Assembly: GCA_012730015.1 (NCBI GenBank) | Contig: JAAYBT010000267.1 | Span: 1 to 35,914 of the forward strand | Source: Clostridiaceae bacterium | GTDB taxonomy: Bacteria; Bacillota; Clostridia; Acetivibrionales; DTU013 | Direction: 5' to 3' | DNA length: 35,914 nt | Shown: positions 1-7,127 of the stretch, piece by piece | Numbering within the stretch: position 1 is the first letter of the stretch | Layout: each line of letters begins with the position of its first letter | Notes under the pieces: model-generated | What the model was told of the DNA's origin: nothing | Seen by the model: the letters and a program-made list of their open reading frames with translations, nothing else | The model's database searches: none | Made by a program: the position numbers and the translations under genes

Positions 1-10
1 AAAATATATG

Positions 11-26
11 GTGACACATCTGTCAC
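11..26. repeat. Short perfect inverted repeat at window edge
   Basis: GTGACA and TGTCAC are separated by a 4-nt loop, giving a perfect 6-bp hairpin. It lies in the first 65 bases, where no gene can be recognised. It could be the end of a neighbouring transcript's terminator, but neither side has a good T-run, so no function is assigned. Confidence 0.3.
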
Positions 27-65
27 AGCCTCTTCCAGATATGTCCCCTTGTTCAAGTCCTTTTT

Positions 66-101
66 TTCAAAACAAAAACTCCGGGGATAAACCGGAGTTT
101 T
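66..101 (-). terminator. Intrinsic terminator of tRNA-Leu
   Basis: On the minus strand a 10-bp stem (AAAACTCCGG pairing with CCGGAGTTTT) with a 7-nt loop is followed by a T-rich run. It starts about 55 bases past the tRNA CCA end, as expected for a single-gene tRNA transcript. On the plus strand there is no equivalent T-run, so it is directional. Confidence 0.8.
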
Positions 102-155
102 CTAGAAAGACTTAAATATTGATGGAGATCGTTTTGCTTCGCAAAGCCGACTCCT

Positions 156-242
156 TGGTGCGGGAAACAGGACTTGAACCTGCACACCCTTGCGAGCTCT
201 AGCACCTGAAGCTAGCGCGTCTGCCAATTCCGCCATTCCCGC
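156..242 (-). tRNA. tRNA-Leu, anticodon CAG, CCA encoded
   Basis: Read on the minus strand, the gene has a 7-bp acceptor stem (GCGGGAA pairing with TTCCCGC), discriminator A and an encoded CCA. The anticodon stem CTAGC/GCTAG encloses the loop TTCAGGT, giving anticodon CAG, which reads CUG leucine codons. A long variable arm and a GGTTCAAGTCC T-arm make it a class II tRNA of the leucine type. It is a lone gene with its own promoter and terminator. It is transcribed away from murD. Confidence 0.96.
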
Positions 243-261
243 ACGCCAAAACGCAATTTTA

Positions 262-290
262 ATTCTACTAGAAATGTTGTATAATTGCAA
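262..290 (-). promoter_or_regulatory. Promoter of tRNA-Leu
   Basis: On the minus strand: TTGCAA, a 17-bp spacer, then TAGAAT, ending 20 bp before the tRNA 5' end. The TTGCAA hexamer (285-290) is self-complementary and also reads as a -35 element toward murD. Confidence 0.6.
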
Positions 291-366
291 GTGGAAATAA
301 TAAATTTATTATATACTTTATTTAGTAGTGGCATTTAGATAGTCACATTTGCGGAGGGAAAACAAT

Positions 367-1902
367 TTGAACGAGAAGCTGAATCAGTTTAAAAAGGACA
401 TTGTTACTAAGAGGGTTGCTGTCTTAGGAATTGGCATAAGCAATACGCCTCTTATCAGATATCTTGGGAAAATGGGAGTTCAAATAACAGCTTTTGACGC
501 GGCTGAGGCAAGTGCTTTGGAAACCACAATGGATGTGCTTAAGGAGTTCGATATCAAATATAGTCTTGGACCTAATTACCTTGACGGCCTTCATGGCTTT
601 GATGTGATCTTTAAGACACCGAAGGTCAGGTTTGATATACCTGCGCTATTGAGAGAAGCAGAAGCGGGTGTTGAGATCACATCTGAAATGGAAGTATTCT
701 GTAAGCTCTGCCCTGCAAGAGTATTTGCCGTGACAGGAAGCGACGGCAAGACTACAACAACTACACTGATATATAGGATTTTAACCCAGCACGGCTACAA
801 GTGCTGGCTGGGAGGGAACATTGGCACACCACTGCTTGATAGGATTGATGAAATCGCACAGGATGATATGGTGATTCTTGAATTAAGCAGTTTTCAGCTT
901 CATACCATGCGCAATAGAATACACACCGCAGTGGTCACAAATCTTTCCCCGAACCATTTGGATGTTCATACTTCTATGCAGGAGTATTCAGATGCTAAAA
1001 AGAATATTTTCCTGTATCAAAGTGAGTTTGACACGCTTGTGGCAAATTATGATAATGACACCACTAGGAAATTCACAGAAGAAGCACCCGGGAAGGTCAT
1101 TTTCTTCAGCCGGGGGAAGAGTCTTGATGAGGGCGTAATACTATCTGGAAATCGTATTTTTTACCGAACCGGGAGACAGGAGCATCATATAATAGATACA
1201 GAGGATATATTCATTCCTGGGTTACATAATGTGGAAAACTATATGGCAGCTATCGGCGCAACAATCGATTTTGTTGATGCAGGCGATGTCAAAGCAGTTG
1301 CTACTACATTCAGGGGGGTAGAACACAGAAACGAACATGTCAGGGATCTAAACGGTGTAAGCTTTTATAACGATTCCATAGGTTCGAGCCCAACACGGAC
1401 AATCGCCAGTCTTAATGCATTTAAGAAGCCAGTTATCCTGATTGCAGGCGGCTACGACAAGAATATTCCCTATGATGTTTTGGGCGAAACACTGGTTGAT
1501 AGGGTTAAGTGCCTGGTGCTGTTGGGACAAACAGCAGGAAAGATTGAAAAGGCCCTGCAGGACGAAATTGGAAGGACTGGTAGGGGAGCAGATATTCCTG
1601 TCATACACTGCGCAAGCATGGAGGAAGCAGTGAAATGCGCCTACGAGAGGGCCTTGAATGGAGTAGCGAAGGATCGAGCAGTGAAGGATGGAGTAGAGAA
1701 GGATCGAGCAGTGAAGGATGGAGTATCGGACGCATCTGTAGACAGAAAAAAGAACGCATCTGAAGACAAAATAAAGGACGTATCCGAAGACACGTCCGGG
1801 AATGAAATTGTGCTATTGTCACCGGCCAGTGCCAGCTTTGATATGTACAAAAGCTTCGAAGCCAGAGGCCAGGATTTTAAGAAAATAGTCAATAGCATTT
1901 AG
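367..1902 (+). CDS. murD: UDP-N-acetylmuramoylalanine--D-glutamate ligase (MurD) with repeat insert
   Basis: Cytoplasmic Mur ligase that adds D-glutamate to UDP-MurNAc-L-Ala using ATP. The TTG at 367 is chosen as start because GGAGGG at 353-358 sits 8 bases upstream; an in-frame TTG at 349 would swallow that site. From 367 the protein has 511 residues. Visible are an N-terminal Rossmann segment (AVLGIGISNTPL), the ATP loop GSDGKTTTTT near residue 124, the central-domain GLHNVENYMAA, and the C-terminal NDSIGSSPTRT and LIAGGYDKN motifs. The C-terminal domain is longer than usual: before the conserved LLSPASASFDMYKSFEARG stretch lies a charged insert of about 45-50 residues encoded by tandem repeats (1661-1791). 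The family's usual length is roughly 450, so the insert explains the excess. The last 14 bp overlap the convergent gene at 1889-3349. Confidence 0.95.
   Translation: MNEKLNQFKKDIVTKRVAVLGIGISNTPLIRYLGKMGVQITAFDAAEASALETTMDVLKEFDIKYSLGPNYLDGLHGFDVIFKTPKVRFDIPALLREAEAGVEITSEMEVFCKLCPARVFAVTGSDGKTTTTTLIYRILTQHGYKCWLGGNIGTPLLDRIDEIAQDDMVILELSSFQLHTMRNRIHTAVVTNLSPNHLDVHTSMQEYSDAKKNIFLYQSEFDTLVANYDNDTTRKFTEEAPGKVIFFSRGKSLDEGVILSGNRIFYRTGRQEHHIIDTEDIFIPGLHNVENYMAAIGATIDFVDAGDVKAVATTFRGVEHRNEHVRDLNGVSFYNDSIGSSPTRTIASLNAFKKPVILIAGGYDKNIPYDVLGETLVDRVKCLVLLGQTAGKIEKALQDEIGRTGRGADIPVIHCASMEEAVKCAYERALNGVAKDRAVKDGVEKDRAVKDGVSDASVDRKKNASEDKIKDVSEDTSGNEIVLLSPASASFDMYKSFEARGQDFKKIVNSI
1661..1725 (+). repeat. 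30-bp tandem repeat inside murD (2.2 copies)
   Basis: Two copies of a 30-bp unit (1661-1690 and 1691-1720) differ at one base, and the first 5 bp of a third copy follow. The unit is 10 codons, so the frame is kept, encoding GVAKDRAVKD and GVEKDRAVKD. The near-identity suggests recent duplication. Confidence 0.9.
1729..1791 (+). repeat. 24-bp degenerate tandem repeat inside murD (3 copies)
   Basis: Copies begin at 1729, 1753 and 1777. Each carries a 15-bp core close to RACGCATCTGAAGAC with a spacing of 24 bp, or 8 codons. They encode DASVDRKK, NASEDKIK and DVSEDTSG. They are more diverged than the adjacent 30-bp repeat, so they probably arose earlier. The frame is kept. Confidence 0.75.
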
Positions 1903-3349
1903 AATAGGATTTCTGCCTCTTTATATGTAATTCTGTGATGAGCATAATGGGTACAGCCGCAAACACAAGCCACAGGAATAATTCACTAGTTGACCCATAA
2001 AGGGTCTTGACGCCTTGTGTAGGTATATCAGATATCATAAGCCGCTCGTCAGTACGAAAGTAGTTTTGATAGGCCAGTGTATTTCCGTAATAATCGGCGG
2101 AGATTGAAGAGCCACTATTAGAGTGGCGTATTACAGAAAAACCATTCTCTATACCACGTAAAAAAGCTACCCTCGTATGGAAATCATCAATTTTGCGTGT
2201 ATCATAGGCCGGAACAATCATAATATCAGCACTATGAGCTTGATGTATCAGTGCCGGATAGTCCATATCGAAGCAAATAGCCGTAGAGAGCTTTCCGTAG
2301 GGTGTCTCGATCACCGGTACGACTCTGTCACTCTCCGATGGGTACCAGGATATAGATTTTTCATAACGATGCAGCAGTTCGCCTTGCGGGCTTATAAGAA
2401 GAGCAATATTTGCGTTATAGGCTGTGTCATACCTGAATACAGCCGCTGTTGGAATGAAGTATACATTATTATCTATGGCGAATTTTTTCGCACGGTCGAG
2501 GAAAGCGGGATAGTCATCTTCATAAACCGGAGAGCCGCCCTCAGACCAGAAAACGATTTTTGAGCCGAAGTCCGACGCTTTTTTACTCAGCGCAAAACAT
2601 TCATCAGTAATTGCAGTCATAGCGGCTTTTTTATTCTGCGCATCCGAACGAGGCGTATTTGCGTCGGTAACGGTAGTCCAGTAATCTTCATCATGAGTGA
2701 CACAAATCGAAGCAATTTTAACAGTATCGCTATCAGCACGTGCCAGGGACATTCGTAGTGAGCCAAAGATTATCGTTGCCAGGAAAACAGCTGCAATCGT
2801 CAATGCCTGAAATTTGATGGGCTTCAGGTCACTCAGGTTATCCACAATTAACATTACAAAGGGAGCAAACATAGCACACAAAAATCCAAGCGCATAGCTG
2901 CCAAGCAGGGATGCAATTTGAGCTAGCTCTAAAAACTGAGCTTGCGTGTATGCAAGAGAAAAAGTCATCCCAAGATTCATGAATGTTACAAGCCAGTCAA
3001 GAATGGTGACCATGCATGGAAACAAGACAAATCTAAATACTGTTTTCATTTTAGGAGTAAAGTAACGATCAAGATAGAGCGGTATGATTATGGGAAGGCT
3101 TACCACAAGGGCAAAGGCCAACTCAAGCCAAAGGCTCATGTCCCAGCCACCATGTAAAGAAAAAAAGCGTGCAATTATTATGATTGCTGTGATGGGAAGT
3201 GTTTCCCTTATTTTTTTACTTCTTCTGAAGCTATACATTAGCATAGGCAGCGACAGCCATGGTGCTATGGTTATACTGTATTGCCATGCATAGAAGAATA
3301 CTAGTAGTGAACCAATCACACCGATAATATTAACTTTTGTTTTACTCAT
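1889..3349 (-). CDS. Apolipoprotein N-acyltransferase-like membrane nitrilase
   Basis: Predicted membrane enzyme of 486 residues. The N-terminal ~200 residues hold about six hydrophobic segments. A carbon-nitrogen hydrolase (nitrilase) domain spans about 210-465, followed by a last membrane segment (LFLWLVFAAVPIMLI). The catalytic triad appears complete: Glu270 (WSEGG), Lys331 (RYEKS) and Cys359 (ICFDMDYP). This order matches Lnt, which N-acylates the terminal cysteine of lipoproteins, but Lys and Cys are only 28 residues apart, against 52 in E. coli Lnt (K335, C387). The start has GGGAGG 9 bases upstream. It has its own promoter (3380-3408) and is not in an operon. Transfer of acyl groups to lipoproteins is inferred from the architecture; another amide acyl transfer or hydrolysis is possible. 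Confidence 0.75.
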   Translation of the reverse strand: MSKTKVNIIGVIGSLLVFFYAWQYSITIAPWLSLPMLMYSFRRSKKIRETLPITAIIIIARFFSLHGGWDMSLWLELAFALVVSLPIIIPLYLDRYFTPKMKTVFRFVLFPCMVTILDWLVTFMNLGMTFSLAYTQAQFLELAQIASLLGSYALGFLCAMFAPFVMLIVDNLSDLKPIKFQALTIAAVFLATIIFGSLRMSLARADSDTVKIASICVTHDEDYWTTVTDANTPRSDAQNKKAAMTAITDECFALSKKASDFGSKIVFWSEGGSPVYEDDYPAFLDRAKKFAIDNNVYFIPTAAVFRYDTAYNANIALLISPQGELLHRYEKSISWYPSESDRVVPVIETPYGKLSTAICFDMDYPALIHQAHSADIMIVPAYDTRKIDDFHTRVAFLRGIENGFSVIRHSNSGSSISADYYGNTLAYQNYFRTDERLMISDIPTQGVKTLYGSTSELFLWLVFAAVPIMLITELHIKRQKSYSKCY

Positions 3350-3379
3350 ATAACATATCCTCCCATGGCATTATGTACC

Positions 3380-3408
3380 ATTTTATAGCATTTAGCGATG
3401 TAGGTCAA
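3380..3408 (-). promoter_or_regulatory. Promoter of the Lnt-like gene
   Basis: On the minus strand: TTGACC, a 17-bp spacer, then TAAAAT, about 30 bp before the start codon. It matches the sigma-A consensus in 9 of 12 positions with ideal spacing. Confidence 0.65.
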
Positions 3409-3457
3409 TATAATAAAAGATGAAAACATTAACAAGACAAAGGAAATCTATTTTCAC

Positions 3458-3487
3458 TTGTCGAATAAAGTATTAAGATGATAATAT
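3458..3487 (+). promoter_or_regulatory. Possible promoter of the MBL nuclease gene
   Basis: TTGTCG, an 18-bp spacer, then TAATAT, about 22 bp upstream of the start codon. The hexamers are imperfect, so this is a candidate only. Confidence 0.35.
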
Positions 3488-3509
3488 TACTTGCTTAATG
3501 GGGGTTATA

Positions 3510-5153
3510 ATGAAAATATCATTTTTAGGTGCAGCAAGGACAGTTACAGGCTCCTGCTTTTATATTGAAACGGATCGGTACAGGTTTATTGTTGATTGCG
3601 GACTATTTCAGGGAGGTAAGGAACAGGATGCTTTAAATGATGAGCCTTTTGCGTTTAACCCTGGAGAATTGGATTTCGCCTTATTAACACATGCACATAT
3701 CGATCACAGCGGCCGCATTCCAAAGCTTTATGTAGATGGCTTTAAGGGTACCATATATGCGACAAAAGCAACAACTGAGCTGGCTGCAATAATGTTACCG
3801 GACAGCGGACATATACAGGAATTTGAAAATGAATGGGTCAATAGGAAAAGGGAAAGAGCAGGTCTTCCTCCGGTAAAGCCCATATATACGCAGCAGGATG
3901 CTGAAAATTGCATGGAGCATTTTGAAAGCGTTCGCTATTTTGAAGAGGTGCAAATAAATGACCAGATTAGGGTCCGCTTCAACGATGCAGGGCATATTCT
4001 CGGCTCGTCCATTTTGGAGCTTTGGGTTAAGGAGGACGATAAAGAGGTTAAGGTTGTCTTTACCGGAGATATTGGCAATAATAACATGCCGATATTGAGA
4101 GATCCAACCATCATCGAAAGCGCTGATTATCTTATTACTGAATCCACTTACGGGAATAGAACCCATATGAATGTGGAGAACAAGGTTGAGCGTTTTGTTG
4201 AGATAATTATTAGCACAATGAAGAAGGGCGGCAACATTATAATACCGTCATTTGCGGTCGGAAGGACTCAGGAGATCCTTTATGAAATTTTTAAGCATCG
4301 AGAGGAATATGGCGATAGACTGACTCAACTGATGGAGATACCTGTTTATGTTGACAGCCCGCTGGCAACCTCTGCAACTATGGTATTTAGAAACAATTTG
4401 GACTGCTATGATGAAGAGGCCAGAAGCTACATCGCTAACGGAAGCAATCCCCTTGATTTTCCTGGGCTTCATTTTACTAAAACCGCTGATGAGTCCAAGG
4501 CTTTGAATGCGAGTGAAGGAAGCAAGATTATCATATCTGCCAGCGGCATGTGTGATGCGGGAAGAATAAAGCACCATCTTAAGCATAACCTTTGGCGGAA
4601 GGATTCGTCCGTAGTATTTGTTGGATATCAAGCAGCCGGAACTCTTGGAAGAAGACTTGTTGATGGTGCAAAGAAGGTTCGTATTTTCGGAGAAGAGATT
4701 ACTGTCGAATCCAGAATCGAAATGATTGAGGGCTTCTCCGGACATGCTGACAGAGATGGGATATTAAGCTGGATAAGTAAGTTTTCAATTAAGCCTCGGA
4801 GGATATTCCTTGTACATGGCGAGGATGAAGCTATTGAATCATTTGCTGGATTAATCGAAGAGAATCTGAATATTGAAACATGCATACCCGGACAGGGCGA
4901 GTCCTTTATTGTTAACGAGAAGGGTGTATTTGCTGCTGCTGGATGGAAGGATGCCAGGGCTGCCACTGTGGTACCATATGACTATAAGAGGCTTCAGGTT
5001 GTTGCCATGCTTGATAAGATCAGGGATGAACTGGAGGAAGCTTCTTCTATCCTCAGGGATGATCTGAAGAAGGAAAAGAAGGATATCGAGATAGAAGAAA
5101 TGATGAAGAAGCTCAGTAAGTTTGAGAGAGATCTTGTAGAGTTGATAAGATAG
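3510..5153 (+). CDS. Beta-CASP metallo-beta-lactamase RNA nuclease
   Basis: Zinc-dependent nuclease of the CPSF73/YSH1-like beta-CASP group (COG1236 type), 547 residues, cytoplasmic. The metal-binding signature HAHIDH is at residues 61-66. Further conserved pieces follow in order: GHILGSS, FTGDIG, the beta-CASP segment with ESTYGNRTH and YVDSPLATSAT, SASGMCDAGRI, FSGHADRDG and the final LVHGEDEA. A charged helical tail of about 60 residues (DELEEASSILRDDL onward) follows the catalytic core. The start at 3510 is preferred over the in-frame ATG at 3498 because GGGGG at 3500-3504 is 5 bases upstream and the protein then opens with the family-typical MKISFLGAARTVTGSC. It is probably monocistronic. 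The exact RNA substrate cannot be told from sequence. Confidence 0.88.
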   Translation: MKISFLGAARTVTGSCFYIETDRYRFIVDCGLFQGGKEQDALNDEPFAFNPGELDFALLTHAHIDHSGRIPKLYVDGFKGTIYATKATTELAAIMLPDSGHIQEFENEWVNRKRERAGLPPVKPIYTQQDAENCMEHFESVRYFEEVQINDQIRVRFNDAGHILGSSILELWVKEDDKEVKVVFTGDIGNNNMPILRDPTIIESADYLITESTYGNRTHMNVENKVERFVEIIISTMKKGGNIIIPSFAVGRTQEILYEIFKHREEYGDRLTQLMEIPVYVDSPLATSATMVFRNNLDCYDEEARSYIANGSNPLDFPGLHFTKTADESKALNASEGSKIIISASGMCDAGRIKHHLKHNLWRKDSSVVFVGYQAAGTLGRRLVDGAKKVRIFGEEITVESRIEMIEGFSGHADRDGILSWISKFSIKPRRIFLVHGEDEAIESFAGLIEENLNIETCIPGQGESFIVNEKGVFAAAGWKDARAATVVPYDYKRLQVVAMLDKIRDELEEASSILRDDLKKEKKDIEIEEMMKKLSKFERDLVELIR

Positions 5154-5295
5154 ACCTGCAGCAGTTATGTCAATGACCGTAATAGGTATAGCGCACTGCT
5201 GAAAATTACAACTAATGGGAAGAAATATGCCTAAATAACCTTATTTTATAGACGGTTAACCATAAAATGAGCTACAATAAGGAATATTTACTGAA

Positions 5296-5357
5296 ATTGT
5301 ACCCCATTACTTGCAAAAGTTAGCAGTGCGGTCTACTAGCAAAAAGCATGGTACAAT
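5296..5357. promoter_or_regulatory. Spaced inverted repeat upstream of symporter promoter
   Basis: ATTGTACC (5296-5303) and GGTACAAT (5350-5357) are perfect complements separated by 46 bp. The right arm ends 6 bp before the -35 hexamer of the symporter promoter. The layout would suit a two-site operator bound by a looping or dimeric regulator, but no regulator is known and chance cannot be excluded. Confidence 0.35.
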
Positions 5358-5363
5358 ATAGGC

Positions 5364-5393
5364 TTGATTATTATTACAGTTTTATAGTATAAT
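5364..5393 (+). promoter_or_regulatory. Promoter of the sodium:solute symporter gene
   Basis: TTGATT, an 18-bp spacer, then a perfect TATAAT, about 80 bp before the start codon. It is the best sigma-A match in the gap. Confidence 0.55.
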
Positions 5394-5472
5394 TATTGTA
5401 ATTTTTAATATTGCATTTGTAGAATGGTTAAAACGGTAGACTTTATTTTAAGAAGGGGAAGGATGGTAGGAT

Positions 5473-6975
5473 ATGCTTAAGTATGTTTTTTTAGGTCTGT
5501 TTGTTGTCTTAATGATTTCCGTCGGGATTATCAGCAGAAAAAAGGTTAATAGTGTTCAGGATTTCTTTCTTGGTGGTAGAAAAATGGGACCGTGGTTGTC
5601 TGCATTTGCCTATGGTACGACCTATTTTTCAGCGGTCATTTTCATTGGTTATGCAGGAAAAACGGGATGGGAGTTCGGCGTTTCCACAACTCTGATAGGA
5701 ATAGGTAATGCATTGATAGGAAGCCTTCTGGCTTGGATTGTGCTGGCAAAGAGGACAAGAAGAATGACTCATGAATTGAATGTGTCAACTATGCCTGAGT
5801 TCTTCGAAAAGCGCTATGACAGTAAAGCGATGAAGGTTGTAACAGCTTTGATTATCTTTGTTTTCATGGTTCCATATTCGGCTTCCGTCTACCAGGGTCT
5901 GGGATATTTGTTTGAGAGGACCTTTGGAGTGCCTTTTCTATACTGCATGGCAGCAATGGCAGTTTTGACAGGAATATACCTTCTTCTTGGCGGCTATGTT
6001 GCCACTGCCTTAAATGATGTTATCCAGGGAATAATCATGCTTATCGGCGTTACTTTTATGATTTTCTTTATTATGTCTCACCCGGCTGTGGGAGGACTAA
6101 GCGGCGGCTTGTCAAAATTGTCACAGATACCTGAGGTTGGAACCGGACTGGCAAGCCCTTTCAGCTCAAATCCTGTGGGACTCATTGGACTAATTATTTT
6201 GACCAGTTTGGGAACCTGGGGTCTGCCCCAAATGGTTCACAAATTTTATGCTATCCGTGATGACAAGGCGGTTAAGACAGGAACGGTTATTTCTACTGTT
6301 TTTGCCTTGATTATTGCTGGAGGAGCTTATTTTGTCGGAGGCTTCGGCAGACTCTTCCTTGATAATAATATGCCAATTGGAGCCAGTGGCAAGCCAAATC
6401 CCGATATGGTAATGCCAATGGTTCTTGAGATGGCATTACCTGATGCCTTGATTGGTGTTATAGTAATTTTGGTGCTTTCAGCCTCTATGTCCACATTATC
6501 CTCAATCGTTCTTGTATCCAGTTCTTCAATATCAATGGATTTAGTTAAGGGAACTCTGTTTCCTAAAATGAAAAATGAAAATGTGATGCTTCTTATGAGG
6601 ATTATGTGCGGGATATTTGTTGTATTGTCCTTTATGGTTGCAGTAACGCCCAATACCATTTTGAGCCTTATGTCATTTTCCTGGGGAACAATAGCCGGCG
6701 CTTTTCTGGCTCCATTTATCTATGGGCTGTATTGGAAAGGAACCACAAGGGCAGGAGCCTGGGCCGGGTTTATTTCGGGCTTCTCAGTATCTGTTATAGG
6801 GGCAATAGTTACTAAAATGAATGCGGCAGTTGCTCCAAGTATAGGTGCGGTTGCTATGATTGTTTCGCTTATCACAGTTCCTGTAGTAAGTCTGATAACT
6901 GCAAAGTTGCCTGAAAAGCATGTTGAAAAGGTCTTTAAGGACGGTTCGGCAGTAGATTTGAAAGCGAAAGCATAA
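5473..6975 (+). CDS. Sodium:solute symporter (SSS family)
   Basis: Integral membrane Na+-coupled transporter of 500 residues with about 13 hydrophobic segments, the usual size for the SSS family (PutP/PanF relatives). Visible family features are the N-terminal DFFLGGRKMGPW stretch, the loop GGYVATALNDVIQG, and the Na+-site region LSASMSTLSSIVLVSSSS around residues 335-352. The protein ends in a short charged cytoplasmic tail. The substrate cannot be read from sequence. Its own promoter lies upstream, and the aryl-acid gene set starts 152 bp downstream on the same strand. A role in importing a carboxylate such as an aryl acid is therefore a reasonable guess, but unproven. Confidence 0.88.
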   Translation: MLKYVFLGLFVVLMISVGIISRKKVNSVQDFFLGGRKMGPWLSAFAYGTTYFSAVIFIGYAGKTGWEFGVSTTLIGIGNALIGSLLAWIVLAKRTRRMTHELNVSTMPEFFEKRYDSKAMKVVTALIIFVFMVPYSASVYQGLGYLFERTFGVPFLYCMAAMAVLTGIYLLLGGYVATALNDVIQGIIMLIGVTFMIFFIMSHPAVGGLSGGLSKLSQIPEVGTGLASPFSSNPVGLIGLIILTSLGTWGLPQMVHKFYAIRDDKAVKTGTVISTVFALIIAGGAYFVGGFGRLFLDNNMPIGASGKPNPDMVMPMVLEMALPDALIGVIVILVLSASMSTLSSIVLVSSSSISMDLVKGTLFPKMKNENVMLLMRIMCGIFVVLSFMVAVTPNTILSLMSFSWGTIAGAFLAPFIYGLYWKGTTRAGAWAGFISGFSVSVIGAIVTKMNAAVAPSIGAVAMIVSLITVPVVSLITAKLPEKHVEKVFKDGSAVDLKAKA

Positions 6976-6987
6976 TTTGACTGTTTC

Positions 6988-7016
6988 TTTACAAAATGAA
7001 CATTAGAGTTTAAAAT
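6988..7016 (+). promoter_or_regulatory. Promoter of the ior operon
   Basis: TTTACA, a 17-bp spacer, then TAAAAT. Initiation would fall near 7023, about 105 bases before iorA, which places the hairpin at 7034-7084 inside the mRNA leader. A second TATAAT-like string at 7020-7025 lacks a good -35. Confidence 0.55.
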
Positions 7017-7033
7017 ATAGTATAATAAATTAG

Positions 7034-7084
7034 GGCTGAATAAGAATTCGCAAAATCCTTTTGTGATTAAATGATTATTCAGCC
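7034..7084 (+). promoter_or_regulatory. Stem-loop in the iorA leader
   Basis: GGCTGAATAA (7034-7043) pairs perfectly with TTATTCAGCC (7075-7084). Inside the 31-nt loop a second stem can form (TCGCAAAA with TTTTGTGA, one G-U pair, 3-nt loop), giving an extended two-tier hairpin. No T-run follows, so it is not a standard terminator. From the predicted start site it would be the first structure in the mRNA. It could stabilise the message, control translation, or be the symporter gene's 3' end. Confidence 0.5.
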
Positions 7085-7127
7085 TTGATTTAATATAAAC
7101 TATAAAGTACTAGACAAGGGGAGCAAA

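Larger units (their letters stand above)
5154..5472 (+). other. 319-bp intergenic gap between MBL nuclease and symporter
   Basis: No credible coding frame is seen on either strand. The gap holds a weak 7-bp hairpin (CAGCAGT 5159-5165 with ACTGCTG 5195-5201, 29-nt loop) just past the nuclease gene. An AT-rich 10-bp hairpin lies at 5240-5271. An 8-bp inverted repeat spans 5296-5357, and a good promoter lies at 5364-5393. The rest looks like an untranslated leader of about 70 bases. Confidence 0.6.

Noticed and set aside
2177-2563. Plus-strand open frame of 128 codons opposite the Lnt-like gene
   Set aside because: It is antisense to a nitrilase domain with intact catalytic residues. It has no ribosome site and no recognisable protein features.
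4248-4745. Minus-strand open frame of 165 codons opposite the MBL nuclease
   Set aside because: It is a shadow of the conserved beta-CASP coding sequence, with no start signal.
5240-5271. AT-rich 10-bp stem after the MBL nuclease gene as a terminator
   Set aside because: The stem is nearly all A-T, has one G-U pair, and no T-run follows. Such stems are expected by chance in AT-rich gaps.
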